Assembly: GCF_016859285.1 (NCBI RefSeq)
Contig: NC_053407.1
Span: 19,526,699 to 19,590,698 of the forward strand
Direction of reading: 5' to 3'
DNA: 64,000 bases
Source of the DNA: Xiphias gladius
Taxonomy: Eukaryota > Chordata > Actinopteri > Istiophoriformes > Xiphiidae
Made by a program: the position numbers and the translations under genes. The notes below the pieces were generated by a model. It saw only the letters and a list, made by a program, of their open reading frames with translations. It made no database searches and had not been told where the DNA came from. Numbering within the stretch: the stretch's first letter is position 1; each line of letters starts with the position of its first letter. Shown in pieces: positions 14,139-34,300 of the stretch.

Positions 14139-16364
14139 TGTCACCGAAATGCGCCAGCGAACAGCCTGCATCGGAAGAACCGCGAAAAAAAAAAACTGTC
14201 AGCGTTTACAGTTGCAGGCCCCGACTCTGGCGCATTGCCGTCACTGCTTACCTCTGTATTCTCTCTGTGGCCCACGGCGCTCTGAAGCATCGACAGGCGC
14301 TTGGAACAAATGACTGACAGACAGACACCATGGTGCGTGATAAACCTCTTCATCACTAAGCCTCTGACATCATTGTCTGAGGGCTTGTTTACCAATAACA
14401 CCTCAGACACCTGTTGTTCTCCTACCTGGAAGGGCACACAGTATAAACAATGGAATATTTGAATATATATACTGTATATAAATATCCACCAGACTAGTAC
14501 TTCTACTGCAAAAAATAAAATAAAAATAGCACAGATTATTTGTTCTATATTTCTAATTCTTACGTTTTACATTCAGTACCTGTGCATTAACAATGTAAGA
14601 TATATCTTAATTTTACCTCGATATTTTATAGGTATATATATATATTTTTTTATTTGCAGCCTTCCCATTCACATATCAGACAGTTTGACTTTGTAATTTC
14701 AGTTTGGATTTGAAAGGGGGATTAGGGAAATGCTGAGGTATTGGGAAACCAAGAACAGCGCAATACTTTCCAGAGATTAGCTGATTACATAAAGATGACT
14801 GCGTAACAGTGTAGTACAATGCTGTGATGTCTGTTGGATTCATTTCCTGTTTCAATGATTTGTTAGTAGTGTTGTGGATGTCTGAGAAATTTTCTTCTGC
14901 ATTGAATCATTTCATTATACTGAATTCTTTTTAACTGCACATTCTGCCGTGCAGGTGAGCTTAAAGGTAAAGAACAATTAAAATTTTGTACAGAGATATA
15001 CATTTTATTTATATATTTTAAACAGTCACAATAAATCTAAGATTCATAAACTTGGGAGGGGGGGGTTACAGGTTCTGTAACAGACCTCTGAATACAGAAG
15101 ATCAATGAAAGAAAAGGAAAGCAAAAAGAGAACAGATCTACTTTAATCTCAATTTATAGCACAAAGAGCATATTAAAGAGTGCAGCAGCGTGTTTCAATC
15201 AGAGAGCGTTTAGGTCGAGACTTGATTACAGACAGGTGAATTGAGGTACCATTTAGTAACGGGATATTACATCACTAAAGGTGAGGTGAATTTCCAACGC
15301 TGTGGCACATACAAAGAAAGTAAAAATAGCTGCTGCTCTGAGGGGTGTTTGACAAAGCAGGTTTGGCAGCCAGCAGTGGCAGCCAGCAATGAATCTGGAA
15401 AATACAATCTGAATATCTGCTTTAGGAATATATTTCAATCATGAATATTGGAGGATAGCTACTACAAAACTAAATTTGAGAGGATGTTTCATTAACACTC
15501 AAGTTCCCGAGCTAACCCTGCTAATGCTGCTTTGTGAAACAGCCGCCTCATCCAGTTCTGTGATAACAGAGGTCTGTAAGTAAACACATATACATTCCCT
15601 ACAGGTTGGGCTAGAAGGGGGAAGCAAAACACTGAAAAATAACCATTCTGGCTGTTTAAAAGGTCACCATTATTTTTTTTTTTTAGCCTGCTGTGTTTTG
15701 TGTGCTGGTGCTTTACACTTCACAATATGTTCCCCTGATTAGAGGACATGTCATACAAACTGCTTACAAATGCTACCTAAGCACTGTAGCTCAACATTTA
15801 CAGCCTGATTTCACTGTGAGCACCATTATTACAATGGTGGTAAAGAAGAAAACATCAAAATATTGATGTGCTCGTGGAATATTATGCTCTTATGATATAA
15901 GGCATTACTTGACATGGTAACATCACTTCTACACTTTCTCAGCAGCCCCCGTTTTCAAGTGTACAGTATGATCCCATAATTTCCATTTGCTTCCCTTGCC
16001 ATTACAGCCCATCACCACAAAAAGAGAAAACGAATAACTAGCTACACGTCCTTTCATGAATAAAATTGCATTATCTTTATATAGATAAAATGTTAACAAT
16101 CCCCAGAGATTGAAATATTTTATAAAGGTCCACCATGTGAGTGCACCACTAGAGAATTAACATCTGATGCACAGGACCAAAGGTTGTTGCACTCTCTTTA
16201 CTTGTTCATCATGAAAACACCAGCAGCCTTGATTACCTCTACTACAATGTCCACAGCTTGTTTGTCAAGGGCTAGAATAAAACCCAGAGTTGGTATCCGA
16301 GGGTTGGTAGTAATCTAATCATTTCAGACAGCACTGTCTTTAGCTGAAATATGTGACATGTGGT
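14139..16364. other. Intergenic ubap1l-clpx
   Basis: Holds the ubap1l promoter side (14139-14440), (TA)-rich tracts near 14463 and 14632, and the likely clpx 3'UTR to the right. The gene PDCD7, which lies between UBAP1L and CLPX in human, is not visible here. No other gene was seen. Confidence 0.6.
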
Positions 16365-25237
<8,873 letters not shown>

Positions 25238-27281
25238 TACTCTCCTTTTGGCTCAAAACCCTGAAAATAAACATAAAGTTAACACGGTGCACAGAGAGCT
25301 GAGGAGGTTGCTAAATTAGCTGGTGGCTAGCAGACAGCAGTGGCAAACAGGAGAGGCCGGTTAGCGTTAAACATTTCATAACTTCTACGTCACTGTTAGC
25401 TTTAGCAAAGCAGGTCAGTAGCTGGTGAAGGTGGTCGCCAGTGCTGTTTATTACTGCTGAAATCAAACTTGTTTAAACCAGCTGGAATGTATTGATGGAC
25501 TGGGCCATGACGGACAAGCACCTCCTGCTAACTAATGCTAAAAATGTATAACAAAATAAACAATGTAGCTGGCTACCAGGGTTAAATAAATTGGTAACTA
25601 TTCGCTACTTAAGCTAGGCCCAGGCCAGAGCCACCTAGCGTTTCTGCCATTGGAAATGACAAACAGCCCTGGCAGGACAGGACAAACAGCCAGTGTTGCA
25701 CAGTGTTTTAGCTGGGTGGCTTTAACCTAGCCCTAGGCCAAATGCCTAGCTTAATTCCAACTTTACAGCAAAAAATTGCGAGGCAACATGTAAACAGCTT
25801 GCTAGTTTTACTCACAGGGCACGATGAAACAAGTTGCGTCTTGACACAGTCCCGTCCGAAAAATAAATTTGCTAACTCACTGCCGCTTTCGTTCTGTTGT
25901 TTTAGTTTGACAGGTCAGTGTATCATGCTAATGCCACAGTGTCTATTGGATGAACTGGGCCGCTCTGAATTCTTTAGGTCGCTATTTCCCAGGTGGGACA
26001 CGACCCAAAGTGATGTAACGCTAACGCTCGCTGTTATGAAGTAGGTCGGTTACTCGGCTAACCAGCTAGCCTCCGCTCATGGTACAGTAGTTATCAGAAG
26101 TGGTTTAATCAATGTAATCGGTTTAAGTAATATGGAGGCTCCGTCTATGTCTATGCAATTGGTACCCATCCAGATCTGCTGAGATCTACTAACCCACAAA
26201 GACGAGCTCAGCAGGGATGACTGCTGGTGCGTTCAAGTGATTCTCGTACTGTGCGCAGTTCACAAGGTAAACTTGCGTTGCGTTTGGGTGATCATCGTAA
26301 CTGTGTAATAATAAGAAGGAGAAGAAGAAGAAAAAACTATATATATATATATATATATATAGCACTTTTCAAAACAAAGTTACAAAGTGCGCTACATGGT
26401 TTTTACAGGATTACAAAATTAAGAACTAGAACTTAGGCAGTAAAATTAGAAATTTAATATGAAACCAAATAAACTTAACAAAATACTCTAAATATAAGAT
26501 AAACAATAAAACATGCATTAAAAACAATAGTCAGAAAAAAACTGCATTCTGTCAAAATCAGGCAACCACATTGGGGCCCTTTGCCCAGTTGGTAATCCAT
26601 CCTTGGCTTTTATGCAAGCAGAAGGTCTCTTATATTGAAGCATGCTGCTTTCCTGGTGCATATTTGGATCAGAGGGACTGCTCTTCTGAGCATAGTTGTG
26701 AGTGTTTCTGCTGATCTCCTCTGTGCCCAAACATTAGGACAGTAGAAATCTGAGCTCTTGATGTGTAACCCTCAGCTGAAGCCCTTGTTCCTTCTTCTGT
26801 GTTTTTCCATAATCATGTACCGACCATGCATCTACAATATCGCAAAATACACTTAGGAAAATATCGTGTATGTATATAGTATTTTGACCATGAGCATGAA
26901 AAATCCATTTAAACAGTTAATATTGGGACAAATCTGGATGAAGGTTACAAAACCTAAATGCAGGCTGTTGCGGCTCTGTGAATCTCAACAAAATCATTTT
27001 CTTCCGTGATACAATGTCCAAATCTTCCACTGCCATTCTTCATATCATGCTGCGTAAATCCAGCATCGTGGTCTATAGGTATCAACACATGTAGTCACTA
27101 CTAAGTAATCTTGATTTGACTAATGCATCACACATTCATTGCAAACAAAATCTGGTGCAACCTATTAAACCTCTATCAGCAACTTCCTCCTTTGTCAAAA
27201 TCTGTGTCAATCTGTTTCTGGAAATTCATGTAATATTTCAAAAAAAATTTATTGCTCACTTTACAAGGTTTTCGGTTATTT
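25238..27281. other. Intergenic clpx-gldn
   Basis: Contains the clpx promoter side (25240-26100, moderately GC-rich), a (TA)n tract at 26340-26361 followed by GCACTTTTCAAAAC-type sequence resembling tails of fish retroposons, then unremarkable AT-rich DNA. A polyadenylation signal for gldn (TTTATT on plus, AATAAA on minus) lies at 27248-27253. No gene was recognised. Confidence 0.55.
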
Positions 27282-28333
27282 TTAGGTTACTTTGAATTTA
27301 ACTCTGCAGGTTTTCACACTGCTGTTGTCCCACATATACACAAGCTTTCTGTTGGGATAGTATGACAGCATAGCCAGGATGCCACTAGCTGGCCTTAAAT
27401 CAAAACTTGCATCAAAAGGACTCTCTTTCTTTAAATCAAAGGCATATGACACTCTTCTGTCTTTATCATCTGTAAAATATAGCACCCCACAGACAATGAG
27501 AGCATTTCCTGCTTTAGTTGTAGGATAGGCAGTGTTAATGACAGACTCCGTAGAGAATGTGTCAGGGTTTAGCTTTGCAATCATCGTATTATCATCTGTA
27601 TCTGACGCAAAAATGACCCACAGTCCATTTTCATCCACAGCAAACTTGAAGTACGTCTTCGAGTTGTAGAAAAGATAAGTCAGGTTGTTATATCTGCTGT
27701 TTGCCATGGTCAGAGTTTCTGTTCTCCCAGTGTTCAGGTCAAATCTGTAAAATCAAAAATTGATCACGGGTAACTTAAAAAGCTGAGTACAAAACTGTTA
27801 CATATAACACAAACATTAAAAATGTCAGAACATTTTTAATGTTTATACATAAAGATATATAAGAGCATATTATTATATATGTTTAACACGAACACTTACT
27901 TTATAAGCTTGTTTGTTCCTGCATTGTGGTAGTAAAATGACCCCTTGTAAACGACATGACCACAGCCCTGGTAGAACCTCTTGACGTCAATAGTTTTTGT
28001 TTGTTTGTTGCCTGAGCTCTGAAATGCTGAGATATTCTCGTACTCCACCAAGACTCGACCTGGGGAAGAAATGTCAATATGCTTAATCCAAAATGATTCA
28101 CAAGACTCTGTGATGAATGATGAAAGAGTTACGGTTGCTGTATAAATCACCTGAAAAATGATCGGCCAGCCAGTATCGACCGTTATCCAGCTGTGATGCA
28201 TCTGACATCCAGGCTCCAAAAGTGCTTTTCATTTTGATGGCTTTCTCAGAGCAGTTAATAGTATTAATATTTCCATCTAAATGAATAAAGATAGGTATTT
28301 TAGAATTTGAACAGTATTTTAAGAGGTTACTAA

Positions 28334-28366
<33 letters not shown>

Positions 28367-31300
28367 TTGGCACATTTTTCTAACCAGTTTTTGTCCATCT
28401 CTCATTGGCTGTCACATTGATCTTTTTGACGGTCTGGACTGGATATGAGGAATCTAAAGAAAAAAGAAGAAGAAAACAAAGGCTTTTTCTTCTTTTCACA
28501 AAGTTTAAAAAGATAGTGGCTGTTTATTGCTGTTTGTAGCCAATATGACTGCTAAGAAATACTCTATTTTTTGTGCAAGTTGGTCATAAATCTTTCCACT
28601 GCTAATGTACTTAATTGAACCTTGGAATAATTAAATCTTTAAAATCGTCATTTCAAAGATGATGGATGGGTTTTGAGAGAAGAGAGACATCTAATAAACT
28701 AAATCTAAATGTTAGTAAGTCAATACTGAAAGCAAATACTGTATGGTACATATGACAGTTTCTTACCACTTTCCATGGGTGTATCAATAATGTTTCCACT
28801 GCTTTTGAGATTGTCCCTCTTTTGAGCCAGTTCCACAGATAGTGAGGCTAAAAAATAAAATGAAACATATATACATGTAGATAGATAGATAGATACATAT
28901 AAATATACATACTAATGGTGCTATAGTGCAGCACTAGGTACAGAAGACATAACTGAGGGTTTTTAGGTCATTGTTACTTTCACATATAATTCAAAATATG
29001 TGTTTCTTGTTAATAATTTATTTGGTGCCCCAGTAACAGTTTTGCTTTTGGTATCATTCAAGTTGCCATGGGTCTTGTCCTGATCAAATGATACTGACTC
29101 TAGAAGATAAAATAGAATTGGGATTAATTTTTTTTCCATGAAGTCAAAGTTAGGTTTGTCTTTAAAGTTTCCCTGCAACTCAAAATGGCTGTTTACCAGG
29201 TTCTGTTTTTGTGTCTAGAAGTTTCTTAGAGTCAGTAACATTCAAGAGATCTCTGGTGTTTTCAGGTGAATGTGGTCTTGGTAATTCTGCAGAAAGGAAG
29301 ACGAGATTCAACTTGAGAAGATGTACAGACATTAAATATCAACGCCAATAGCACTCAGATAATTCATTGTTGTATGGTTCTGTAATTGGAAGCTGGAATT
29401 CACTTTACTCACCAGTTTTTGTCCATCGCTCATTGCTAGTTAAATTTAGCTTTTTGTTCTGGAAGTCTACAGAAATAAAGAAAAAGACTAATTCACATTT
29501 TCTCATATTAGAGATATACTTTAAGTAGTGTATTGCTTCCTACTATTATACCAGTCAACATACTACCTGATCTGAACAGTGGCTTGTGCATGATTGTGGG
29601 TATTTATTCTGTTTGCAGCCACTATAACTAGTAAGCAGCCCTCTCTATTTCTTGTGCAATACTCGCAATGATTATAAACGAGTTAATGTATTTCACCATG
29701 GAGTGAAAAAATCTTCAAATCAGCATTTTGAAGATAATGATGAACTTTAAACATTAATGTGAATTAGTCAATACTGACATCAAGTGCAGTACATATAGTG
29801 TGACAGTTTGGTACCACTTGTCGTGGGTGATTTAGTCACGGTTCTGCTGCCATTGAAGGCATCACTGTTGTGGTTTTCAGAAAGTGGGGCTGTACATTAA
29901 AGTTGACTTATTCTAATGGTTTTATAGTGCAGCACCTTTAATTTAAACGCAAGAGACAAAACGGGATGTTTTGAAGTTATAGTTAATTTACACACACACA
30001 CACACAGTAATTCAAACACAGGATTTCCTACCCGCTAATAATTTTAGTGGTGCCTCTGTAATATTCTCTCTTTTGGCATTATTCAAGGTGCCAGCTGATA
30101 CTGCATATTTCTTACCACTTTTCATGGGTTTATCAATAACGGCTCTGCTGCCATTGGAGGCATCACTGTTCTGGTCCTCAGAAAGTGGGGCTGTGGAATA
30201 AAATGAAACATTATATATAATGTTATCAAGTTATGGTCACTCATTTGACACATAATACTCAAAATAGTATTTCCTTCCTGTTAATAATTAATTAATCAAT
30301 AATGGTGTCCCTGTAATAATCCCTGTGTTGAAGTCATTCAAGGTGTTTTGGCTGTTGTCTTTATCAAACGACACTGACTCTAGAAAATAAAAGGTATTGA
30401 GTTTAACAAGTTTTTTTTTTTTTTTTTTTCATGTAATCAAGACATAGTTTATATTTTATGCATCCTGAATTCAACAGAACAAGAGAATGGAACTAATCAG
30501 CAAAGCCACTGGTCCCTGTAACTGGCAGAGTGGAAAAACTGCAAAATATTTATTAAATTTTTTTAAAGATTTGACTTGAGATTTTGATTACAGCAGAAAA
30601 TGTTTTGTCACATTACAAATTATGGAAAGTTAATTTTTGTATTAGACATCTATTTTTTCCAGTGGTGGAAAGCGACTTAAGTACATATACTACTGTATTT
30701 AAGTATAGTTTTGAAGTACTTGTATTTTACTTGACTATTTCAATTTTATGCTAATTTCTAGTGTTTGGTAAGGACATATTGACTGCACTACCTTTATTTG
30801 ACGGCTACAGTTACTGGCTATTTTTCAAACTGAGATTCTACATTTGAAAAAAAAAATGTGAACATAAGATTATAAAATACAACACATTGCCAAAGACTAG
30901 TGGCTCTCAAACTTTCTGGCTCATGAATCCTTACAAAACGAACAAAACAGTGTGTGTTATTGTGATTATGACTGCTGATTAGGTTTCAGATGTCTGTGTG
31001 TTGTTAGCAGTTCCACCAAAGAGACATTTCCCTTCCATTCCCCCTGGGAGTTTACTTTACTCAAAGTACATTTTGCTGATAATACTTCTGTACGTTAACT
31101 TTTGCTTAAGATCAAATCTGTGTGTACAAACATTTCATGAATGAGTTCCAGTGTCTCCTACCTGTTAGTAATTTAATTGGTGCTGTGTTGGTTTCAATCC
31201 AGGTGTCATGTCTGTAGTCTGGACGAGGTTCTACTAACTCTGTAGAAAATAAAACAGATTAAGTCAACCATAATGTTGTATATCAAACCAGGCAGTATGT

Positions 31301-34300
31301 GGTCATACAGTACAGTCTGATCCCTAGCTAGTATTAAGGTATATCGAGGTTGGACTTTTAAGAGTGTGACGAAATAAATGTGGATTAAATTAACATCAGT
31401 AAAACAGTCTGTCAGTAACATCTTCCCTCCATTCAAAATGCTTGCATACCAGATTCCTTATTTTTGTCTAGAAGCTAGACATACAAGTGAACTGGTCAAT
31501 ACTGATACCAAATACAGGACATACAGCAGGACAGTTTCTCACCACTTTTCATTGTGGTATCACTAATATTTCCACTGCCATTGACGGTATGACTGTTGCG
31601 ACCCAAGTCCACAGAAAGAAGGGCTGAAGAATGAAATGAGACATCACATTACAAATATTAATGGTGTTAGTGTTCAAAGTCTCTAATTGGGACATGAGAG
31701 GCAAACGTCGGATAGTTTATAATTTCAGTTCAAAGCACAATAGTTCCCACCTGTTGATAATTTTACTGGTGCCTCTGTGACATTTCCTGTGTTGGTATCA
31801 TTCAAGGTGCCGAGGCTGTAGTCTGGATGAAATGATGCTGACTCTGGAAAATAAAAGAGTTTTGGGTTTAATGTGTTTTTTTTTTTTTTTTCATATAGTC
31901 AAAGACACGTTTGTCTTCATTCTCCCTCCCCGGCTAAAAATGGATGTTTACCAGGTTCCGTTTTCGTGTCCAGAAGTTTCTCAGAGTCAGCAACATTCAC
32001 AACATTTCCGGCGTCATCAGCTGGATGTGGTGTTGGTGAATCTGCAGAGAGAAAGATAAGGTTTAACTAGAAGAAATGGTACAGACATCACATTAATGCC
32101 ATAAACATTAAAGAAGAACTAAGGCCTTTAATCACAAAAAGCCTATAATCAATGCCAGTAACCCATATAATTGTTATATACTATATGTGGATTATTTCCT
32201 ACCAGTCTTGTTCATTGTTGGCCTGCTAATGTTTTCTGTGTCGATGTCACTGAAGGCCTCCCCGGTCAGGAAAGGAGGTGACGAATCTAAATATGTAGAG
32301 TAAGAGAAAAGGGAAGTTAACGTTTGTGTTTTGTTTATACTTTAAAACTACTGTTCATAATAATAAGGGAAGCCAAAATGCATATGAAAAGTCGAACTTT
32401 CAAATATTCAAAGCCAACACTTCATGCTGAAAGATTTCCTACCATGTAGACTTGAAAAGCTGCCAGTACTTTGTGGTTTTCTCCTTCATGAAGCTTGATG
32501 CCATAGCTACCACTGAATTTGGGTTTTTTTTTTTTTTTCTGGAGGACTAAACTTAAAACTAAGAACCAACACTTTGTGGGAATTTTATAGACTAATTCCA
32601 ATATTTCTAGACTCAACGCTATATTTAAATTAGACTTTAGAACTGTTTTCCTGGCAGAGTGGCGATGGCTCTGAGACCATCATGTTGGGAAATAGAATTT
32701 AAAGAGAATATGATTGAAAAGTTAATTGAATAAAGAAAATGTAAACAAATCCAAATCATCCAAATATTCAAATTAAAGTCCAAATAAGAAAGTGTGTGGC
32801 CATTTTTTTTGTGGCAGAGAATGACCTTGGACTCCTGACCTCAGTATCTTTAAAATCCTGACTATGGCACTGTCTGTGGGCAATTTGAATTGGTTACAGT
32901 GGATTATTCAAAGTAACCCAGTGCATTAGGATTGAGATGAAAATATATACATTTCACCATATTTTGGTAAAACGGGTAAAACAGTGCAGGTTACCCTGAC
33001 GACCCATGAGGATAGACACTGAAGAGGTGGATTATCCTCAAGGAGTGATTGGAGAAGTTTCTTGGGATATTTCATGAATTCAAGGTGACCACAGCCTCAC
33101 AACCAACAAGTCTGCAGGGTTGAGTGTTTGATACTCAGAAGATTTTGGGGTATAACTTGACAAGATTTTTATTTTTTCTTTAGGCCTCGGTGTCATTTCT
33201 GTGAAGAGCTTTTTCAGCAGTGATCACGAGACGTGCTGGTTTAGTGTAGATAAAGATTCTGTAGAGATGTTCTTACCCATGAGCATGTTGGTTTGATCAA
33301 CATGTCCTCCAATGGTCTTTTTTCTCACTTGACTAGAATAACAGACAGGACAGGCTGGACCAGGTAAGCCTGGTGGACCCGGCAGACCCCTTTGACCAGG
33401 AGGACCTTCAAATATAGACATAGCTATATGTCACACATGAAAAACTGACCCAGTAAACAAAACTGCGGGCAAGCAACAACAACGACAAAAAACGAAAGAA
33501 AAAAAAAGGAAACAGTTTATTTGGTCTTCTGTGTGAATTTGTGATATATTTTTCAATAGTTTGGCTTCAAAGGGAAACTTTCTTTTTGTAATTTAAAGCT
33601 GGGGGAAAGAATCATTATTAAACCAAAAGGATTAGTTCAAAGAAGTTGTGGTTCAGTTTGTTTATTACAAAACTTAGTGACCGTCTCAGTGGTAGTGGGG
33701 CTTAACAAGACAAGTTTGTGCTGAAAAAAAAGATGATAAACTCAGAAAACAAAAAGTATATTTTGTAAAATAATGTGAAAGCTTTTTTTGAGCCTTGGAG
33801 TAATACTGGATATAGTCTGAGCGACTCTGTGAGATGTGACCTCTCCCCCCTGTTAGACACATTATTCCTATCGGGTTCACCCTCGGTTAGAATGCCGTTG
33901 GAGGTTTCACCTTTCAGCCGGGGAGGCCCAGGGTCTCCTTTAGGTCCCGGTTTTCCTACGTTACCAGGGGGTCTTACAGTATTCATTAACAGGTTTGTTA
34001 TCATTAGTTCCAAAGGATTAGGCAAAAATAGAAATAGTTAAAAAAAAAAAAAATGACAACAGGATAATCGTGTGTTAATTGTAGGACCGTGAACCTGTCA
34101 ACAGATGATCAAACGTGAAAAACTTTTTCTGAATGAAAAATAAAACCTATGCAGATCTGTGATGCCTTAGACTGAAATGTTCCAGTAAATGAGGGAAAGT
34201 TAAACACTGTCCACAAAGTCACTTTCTCGTTGAAAGCAGCATTATTAGAGTGTAATCAGTCCAGTAAACAGCTACGTGGCAGCTATAAACAAAGTTTCTT

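Noticed and set aside
27282-28276. Olfactomedin domain read as myocilin or an olfactomedin-like secreted protein
   Set aside because: The same gene has a type II membrane anchor, furin site, MTYSMVP motif and Gly-X-Y exons, which together define gliomedin.
28331-28363. Possible CRISPR-like or regulatory tandem array (GATA units)
   Set aside because: A simple tetranucleotide microsatellite in an intron; CRISPR arrays are not expected in a vertebrate genome.
31450-31467. Counting the 18-nt gldn segment as a firm exon
   Set aside because: Too short to support without transcripts; kept only as a doubtful exon and a finding.
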